Shown here: in pieces, positions 59,958 through 64,000 of the stretch
Numbering within the stretch: position 1 is the first letter of the stretch
Layout: each line of letters starts with the position of its first letter
Assembly: GCA_041751935.1 (NCBI GenBank)
Contig: JBGSIA010000113.1
Coordinates: 55,343-119,342, forward strand
Direction of reading: 5' to 3'
Origin: JBBSJZ01 sp041751935
GTDB lineage: Bacteria; Planctomycetota; Planctomycetia; Pirellulales; Pirellulaceae
Length of the DNA stretch: 64,000 bases
The notes under the pieces: generated by a model
Databases searched by the model: none
Told to the model about the DNA's origin: nothing
Seen by the model: the letters and a program-made list of their open reading frames with translations, nothing else
Translations under genes and position numbers: made by a program

Positions 59958-61490
59958 ATGACTTTGACGAGAAATCGCGGTATCGGATGGCTCGCACTAC
60001 TAACGGGCATGGTTGCTATGGCGACGGTGGGTGTCGTTGCGGTGCTCGTCAGTATTTTTGAGCGCAAGCAGGAAGCTCGAACTCCTTTTGTGCAGGTGGT
60101 CGATGTGAGCGAGATCAACAGCGACCCGAAGCCCTGGGGCCTGAATTTTCCGCTGCAGTACGAGGATTATCTGAAGACCGTAAATGATGACTACACGGAC
60201 TTTGGTGGCAATCACGTGATGCCGCCCAGTAAGCTCGAGAAAGATCCGTGGCTGAAGCGACTGTTCGCAGGCTACGCGTTCAGTATCGATTACCGCGAAG
60301 CCCGAGGGCACGCTTACATGCTCGCAGACCAAGAGGTGACCAAGCGAATCACGGAGGTCAAGCAGTCGGGCGCTTGTTTGCATTGCCACGCTTCGGTCAT
60401 CCCTACGTATCGACGCATTGGGATGCAAGAACTTGGGCAAGTCGCCAACGATGAAACACTTGGCGGATCGTGGAACCAAAAGGCTGTCATGGTTGGATTT
60501 AAAGCTGTGAGCCAAAAGAGCTATGAGGAAGTCCACGCTGAGCTGGAAAAGACCCCGGACGGAGTTTTCAAGGCAGCGCCTGGTGACCCGCACCTTGGCG
60601 AGAGCCACCCAGTCTCTTGCGTCGACTGTCACGACCCAAAGACGATGTCGATTCGAGTGACTCGGCCGGGGTTCATTCTCGGTATCGACAAACTTGCCAA
60701 GAGCGACGACCCTGTTCCACATTTGCCGAGCATACAGCAATGGCGAGACGATGGAGCCAAAGGCAACTATGACCCGAACGTTCATGCGACGCGCCAAGAA
60801 CTGAGGTCATTCGTCTGTGGCCAATGCCACGTAGAGTACTACTGTTCCAGCAAGATGACGCTGACGTTTCCGTGGTCGAACGGGCTGAAGATGGAGGACC
60901 TCGAAAAAGAATGGAATGACACTGAGTTTCCTGCCGACGAGGATGGTTCGCCAATGGGCGAGTTCTTTGACTACATTCACAAGGAAACGGGCACGAAAGT
61001 CTACAAAGCCCAGCATCCCGAATTTGAGCTATGGAGCCAAGGAGTGCACGCGAGGGCTGGTGTTAGTTGCAGTGATTGCCATATGCCCTATGAAAAGCGA
61101 GGCGCCACGAAGGTGAGTAGCCACTGGGTTCGTAGTCCAATGGCGAATATCAATAAAGCATGTCAGACATGTCACAACATTCCAGAACAGGAAATTAAAG
61201 ACAGAGTGGACTTGATCCAGGACCGCACTGGTGGACTGATCGATAGAGCTGCCGCTGGCATTACGGAAATGTTCGACGCAATCATGGCGGCCCAGAAAGC
61301 GGGTGCGACCGAAGAGCAACTGACACCGATTCGCGACCTGCAGCGCAAGGCCATGTGGCGTCTTGACTATATCGTCAGCGAAAACAGCAAAGGATTTCAT
61401 GCGAGTCAGGAATCGGCACGCATTCTTGCTGAGTCAATTGACTACGCCCGTCAAGCGATCGCCGCATGCTACAAGATCGACGCCTCCTAG
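59958..61490 (+). CDS. nrfA: Cytochrome c nitrite reductase catalytic subunit (NrfA), CxxCH type
   Basis: The enzyme reduces nitrite to ammonium with six electrons in the periplasm. From ATG 59958 the 510-residue product has a signal anchor (12-34) and five heme motifs: CLHCH (140-144), CVDCH (221-225), CGQCH (287-291), CSDCH (371-375), CQTCH (402-406). The first stands where most NrfA have the lysine-ligated CxxCK. Catalytic residues appear kept: R116 in RGHAY, Y294/Y295 in CHVEYY, H353 in QHPE. A GTG at 59883 coupled to the NrfH stop would add 25 residues and is an equal alternative start. Confidence 0.94.
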   Translation: MTLTRNRGIGWLALLTGMVAMATVGVVAVLVSIFERKQEARTPFVQVVDVSEINSDPKPWGLNFPLQYEDYLKTVNDDYTDFGGNHVMPPSKLEKDPWLKRLFAGYAFSIDYREARGHAYMLADQEVTKRITEVKQSGACLHCHASVIPTYRRIGMQELGQVANDETLGGSWNQKAVMVGFKAVSQKSYEEVHAELEKTPDGVFKAAPGDPHLGESHPVSCVDCHDPKTMSIRVTRPGFILGIDKLAKSDDPVPHLPSIQQWRDDGAKGNYDPNVHATRQELRSFVCGQCHVEYYCSSKMTLTFPWSNGLKMEDLEKEWNDTEFPADEDGSPMGEFFDYIHKETGTKVYKAQHPEFELWSQGVHARAGVSCSDCHMPYEKRGATKVSSHWVRSPMANINKACQTCHNIPEQEIKDRVDLIQDRTGGLIDRAAAGITEMFDAIMAAQKAGATEEQLTPIRDLQRKAMWRLDYIVSENSKGFHASQESARILAESIDYARQAIAACYKIDAS

Positions 61491-61559
61491 GGCGACCGAC
61501 AGCAATTATTCTACCGTAGTGGGCTTCGCCAGAATTCCAACATACAAATGCTGAGGAAC

Positions 61560-62603
61560 TTAAACAAATCGGTTGATGACTGTTACACCGGTGCCTTGAT
61601 AGCGGTCCATCGCCGCCAGAGCGTCCAGGGACTCATCCAAGCTGATCGTTTTGCCGACGAGTTTTTGTGGTCGAAGTCTATCGGCGGCGATCAATGCCAG
61701 CATCGCCGGATAACGATGTGCTTGCATTCCATGACTGCCAAGGACTTCTAGTTCGTTCGCAATGACTTGGTCCATGGGGATGACTGGGTGTCGTTGTTCG
61801 GCCAACATCAACCCCACTTGAATGTGCTTGCCACGCTTGCGCAAATTGGCGATCGAATGAAAGCAAGTCGATGGGCTGCCCAGCGCGTCAATCGACAAAT
61901 GGGCGCCACCGCCAGTGATCGATCGCACTCGCGAAACAACGTCTCCTTCGATACCGGCATGGACGGTTTCAGCAGCTCCTATTCGGCGCGCAAACTCAAG
62001 TTTCTCAGCACTGATGTCGATCGCAATCACGTTTGCCCCCAGTGCTACTGCAATCATGATGGCCGAGAGCCCGACGCCTCCGCAGCCGTGCACAGCGACC
62101 CATTGCCCGGCGCTAATTCTGCCCTGGTCGACGACAGCACGATATGCGGTTGCGAAACGGCAACCGAGACTGGCCGCAGTCACAAAATCAATCTCCTCGG
62201 GCAGTCGGACCAAATTTATATCGGCATGATCAATGGCAACATATTCAGCGAAGCAGCCCCAATGAGTGAACCCAGGTTGAAACTGGTGATCGCAAACTTG
62301 ATGTTGTCCGCTCGAACACTGGGGACATTCGCCACATCCACAGACAAACGGAACAGTCACTCGGTCGCCAACCTTCCATCGTAAGACCTGAGTGCCACAG
62401 GACACAACGACACCAACAAGTTCATGTCCAGGGACATGAGGGAGGCGAATATCTGGATCGTGTCCCATCCAACCATGCCAATCGCTACGGCAAAGACCCG
62501 CTGCTTTGACCGCAATCACGACGCCACCGCGCGCAGGCGTCGGGTCGGGAACGCGTTCAATCGCCAGAGGCTTCGCAAACTCGTGATATACGACGGCCCT
62601 CAT
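61560..62603 (-). CDS. Zinc-dependent alcohol dehydrogenase (MDR family)
   Basis: The 347-residue enzyme has the catalytic zinc residues Cys in AAGLCRSDWH and His-Glu in VPGHELVG, the structural zinc four-cysteine loop CGCGECPQCSSGQHQVC, and the NAD-binding motif VHGCGGVGLSAIMIA. It should oxidise an alcohol with NAD(P). The C-terminal part (GSHGMQAHRYPAML) fits the zinc-ADH family. ATG 62603 (MRAVVYHE) matches the usual N terminus; ten more residues upstream are open. It converges on nrfA with 69 bp between stops. Substrate not predictable. Confidence 0.93.
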   Translation of the reverse strand: MRAVVYHEFAKPLAIERVPDPTPARGGVVIAVKAAGLCRSDWHGWMGHDPDIRLPHVPGHELVGVVVSCGTQVLRWKVGDRVTVPFVCGCGECPQCSSGQHQVCDHQFQPGFTHWGCFAEYVAIDHADINLVRLPEEIDFVTAASLGCRFATAYRAVVDQGRISAGQWVAVHGCGGVGLSAIMIAVALGANVIAIDISAEKLEFARRIGAAETVHAGIEGDVVSRVRSITGGGAHLSIDALGSPSTCFHSIANLRKRGKHIQVGLMLAEQRHPVIPMDQVIANELEVLGSHGMQAHRYPAMLALIAADRLRPQKLVGKTISLDESLDALAAMDRYQGTGVTVINRFV

Positions 62604-63260
62604 TTCACGTTTTGTCCTATTCGCTGCAATCAATGAGTGGTTTATCCGTGATCATCATCGCCAACCTGTGATATCGTTCCGATTGCTTTCACCACAGGAC
62701 GGCTTGTGAACCACGTTCTAACGCTTGAGCCGACTTGTGTCGACATCACAGGATTCTATGTTCAAACACAGTGTTTACGGTTGATGCACAACGCACGTTA
62801 CAGGACACGATTTTCCCAGCCAATTCTAAGGCAAATGCCGGATTTCTCGGGAAAAAGCGGAAGTATGAATCCAAGCTGATGCCAACGCCGGGCGGACAGG
62901 GGTGAGCATTTCGTTGGGTACCATCCTCCACGTGACAACCTGGAAATGACTCATTGACATATCGCAACGTGACGATACGTTGGTTTAATCGAGCAATGAA
63001 GACACTCCCAGGGAGCAAGTTAGTTAGTTCGAAACGATCAATGTGAAACGCCTGGCAGACGAAAATGAGCGCATGGCCATCGACCTCGTTGACAACTACA
63101 TGCCGGAGTTTCGCGAATTTCATGCCGAATTTGCTCGCAATGTTCCTTTGGAAACTCTTGAGCCTGAGGCAGTGATGGCATCGCGGTTGTGTTGGTCGCG
63201 ATCTTTAGAATGTTTAATTCAGTAGTTTTGTAACCAATACCTTTACGGGAGAGCCAAATT
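62604..63260. other. 657-bp region without a firm gene
   Basis: A minus-strand frame at 62746-63123 (125 residues) and a plus-strand frame at 63043-63225 (60 residues) overlap each other. The plus frame begins with a helical, coding-like stretch (LADENERMAIDLVDNY, then EFREFHAEFARNVP) and then loses character, which may be the remains of a decayed gene. Neither has a recognised domain or a good ribosome site. The end of this stretch must hold the promoter of the DsrE gene. Confidence 0.3.
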
Positions 63261-64000
63261 ATGTTGCTCAAATATTTCTACGACAAGAAACTCGTTCATG
63301 CTTCCGGGGTGTTTACCCTTCTGTCCCTTAGCGTGTTCGCCATTGCACCCACATCCGCGCAAGAACAACCTGGACAACGTCGCGGAAAGGGTTTTGGCGG
63401 AGGCCGCGGGCCTGGATTTGGACTTGGGCCTGGATTTGCTGGCGGTCGTGGGCATGACGAAAGGATGAGCAACCATTCCACAGCCAATGGTGAAGCAGAT
63501 AAGGAACAAGAAGTCGTATATCCCGTTCTCACCAACCACGGGGGTGTCGTTCGCTTGCCAGACGCCGCTCAGCAACCTCGCGCTGGGACCAAGTTATTAG
63601 TCGATCTGACAAGTGGAGGTGATAAGCAAAAGTTAAATGCAGGACTCGAGAAGATCGCCAAATTCTTAAACATATACGCTGGCGGTGGAGCCGAACCCGC
63701 AGACGTCAAGATTGCCGTCGTCTTTCACGGCGACGCAACCTTGGCGGTGTTGGCTGCAGACGCTTACGCATTAAAATTCAAGACCGACGGCAATCCAAAC
63801 CTAAAGCTTCTAGAAAAACTTCATGAGTCGGGCGTCGAACTCTACGTGTGCGGCCAGTCACTAGCTGGACAGCGCCAGTTTGATGTTTTTGGTTTTAGTT
63901 TCACGGGAATTTTAGTCGACGCTTTTGATTTGGTCAGGGTCGATTCCAAGATCATGATAGTCAGCGATGCGTCTCTTGCGATGGCAACGACTTGCTTCAG
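63261..64000 (+). CDS. Exported DsrE-family protein (3' truncated by window)
   Basis: The frame starts with ATG behind a GGAG motif (63249) and stays open to the end of the window, so the C terminus is missing. A signal peptide ends near PTSAQE (~residue 30). A Gly/Arg-rich linker (GKGFGGGRGPGFG) follows, then a DsrE-like domain with KIAVVFHGDAT and the conserved cysteine in ELYVCGQSL, near the end of a beta strand. Cytosolic DsrE proteins move sulfur; the exported kind is common in planctomycetes and its role is unclear. Confidence 0.85.
   Translation, partial: MLLKYFYDKKLVHASGVFTLLSLSVFAIAPTSAQEQPGQRRGKGFGGGRGPGFGLGPGFAGGRGHDERMSNHSTANGEADKEQEVVYPVLTNHGGVVRLPDAAQQPRAGTKLLVDLTSGGDKQKLNAGLEKIAKFLNIYAGGGAEPADVKIAVVFHGDATLAVLAADAYALKFKTDGNPNLKLLEKLHESGVELYVCGQSLAGQRQFDVFGFSFTGILVDAFDLVRVDSKIMIVSDASLAMATTCF

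Noticed and set aside
62746..63123. 125-residue minus-strand frame
   Set aside because: No recognised domain, no good ribosome site and overlapped by a coding-like plus frame; kept only as part of the unclear region.
1..64000. CRISPR arrays, tRNA or rRNA genes, intact insertion sequences, prophage
   Set aside because: None seen: no regularly spaced direct repeats, no tRNA cloverleaf or rRNA-like stretch noticed, no transposase or phage-structure protein among the coding frames.

Overview
The window looks like chromosome from a planctomycete of the Pirellulaceae (Rhodopirellula / Rubripirellula type). This is inferred from gene content: a DUF1080 protein, Tat-exported Gfo/Idh/MocA and NHL-repeat proteins, a large PVC-type protein with a C-terminal cytochrome c domain, a PilM-type protein with large Met/Gly-rich partners, and a DUF58 / von Willebrand A / DUF4175 / squalene-cyclase-like gene train. 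Shine-Dalgarno motifs are often weak and many genes overlap by 1-4 bp. No rRNA, tRNA, CRISPR array, prophage or intact insertion sequence was seen, so this is mostly core or lineage-specific chromosome with a few dispersed small inverted repeats.

Layout. 1-804 is the 3' end of a TlpA-like thioredoxin gene. 967-5759 (+) is a tight run: DUF1080 protein, exported SAM methyltransferase, APC permease, Tat-exported oxidoreductase, second methyltransferase. 5810-10406 (-) pairs a PVC heme protein with a multi-pass membrane protein. 10645-14431 holds a cysteine desulfurase, an NupG-like transporter and an NHL-repeat protein. 14706-17856 has a low-complexity tail-anchored protein and an orphan LuxR-type response regulator. 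17972-24282 has an enolase-superfamily enzyme, an EIIA-Ntr/HTH fusion with a degenerate receiver protein, the divergent ppdK, and a TPR protein. 24521-28779 has an ECF sigma/anti-sigma pair, an apparently exported GIY-YIG nuclease and a D-2-hydroxyacid dehydrogenase. 28862-31659 holds secreted Cys-rich, NHL and Gly/Tyr-rich proteins. 31795-35996 (-) couples an alpha-mannosidase-like protein to a Ser/Thr kinase.

36476-42647 (+) encodes a PilM-type actin-like ATPase fused to a transmembrane and periplasmic part, then two single-pass proteins with Met/Gly-rich linkers, which resembles an enlarged PilM-N-O inner-membrane platform. 42749-54917 (-) is a five-gene, almost gap-free train (DUF58, BatA-like vWA, second vWA, giant DUF4175-like coiled coil, squalene-cyclase-like protein) that lacks the expected moxR gene. 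55125-57673 holds a serine hydrolase and an FAD oxidase convergent to it.

57829-64000 is a stress/respiration segment. A near-consensus sigma-54 promoter precedes two small heat-shock protein genes, the second of which needs a -1 frameshift at an A7 run to be read from its only good start. Next come nrfHA (ammonia-forming nitrite reductase with CxxCH in place of CxxCK at the active-site heme), a zinc alcohol dehydrogenase, and the start of an exported DsrE-family gene cut by the window end.

Start codons were often moved inward from the longest frame when a better Shine-Dalgarno, a signal peptide or family alignment from memory supported it. Family assignments come from motifs read by eye; no database search was run.
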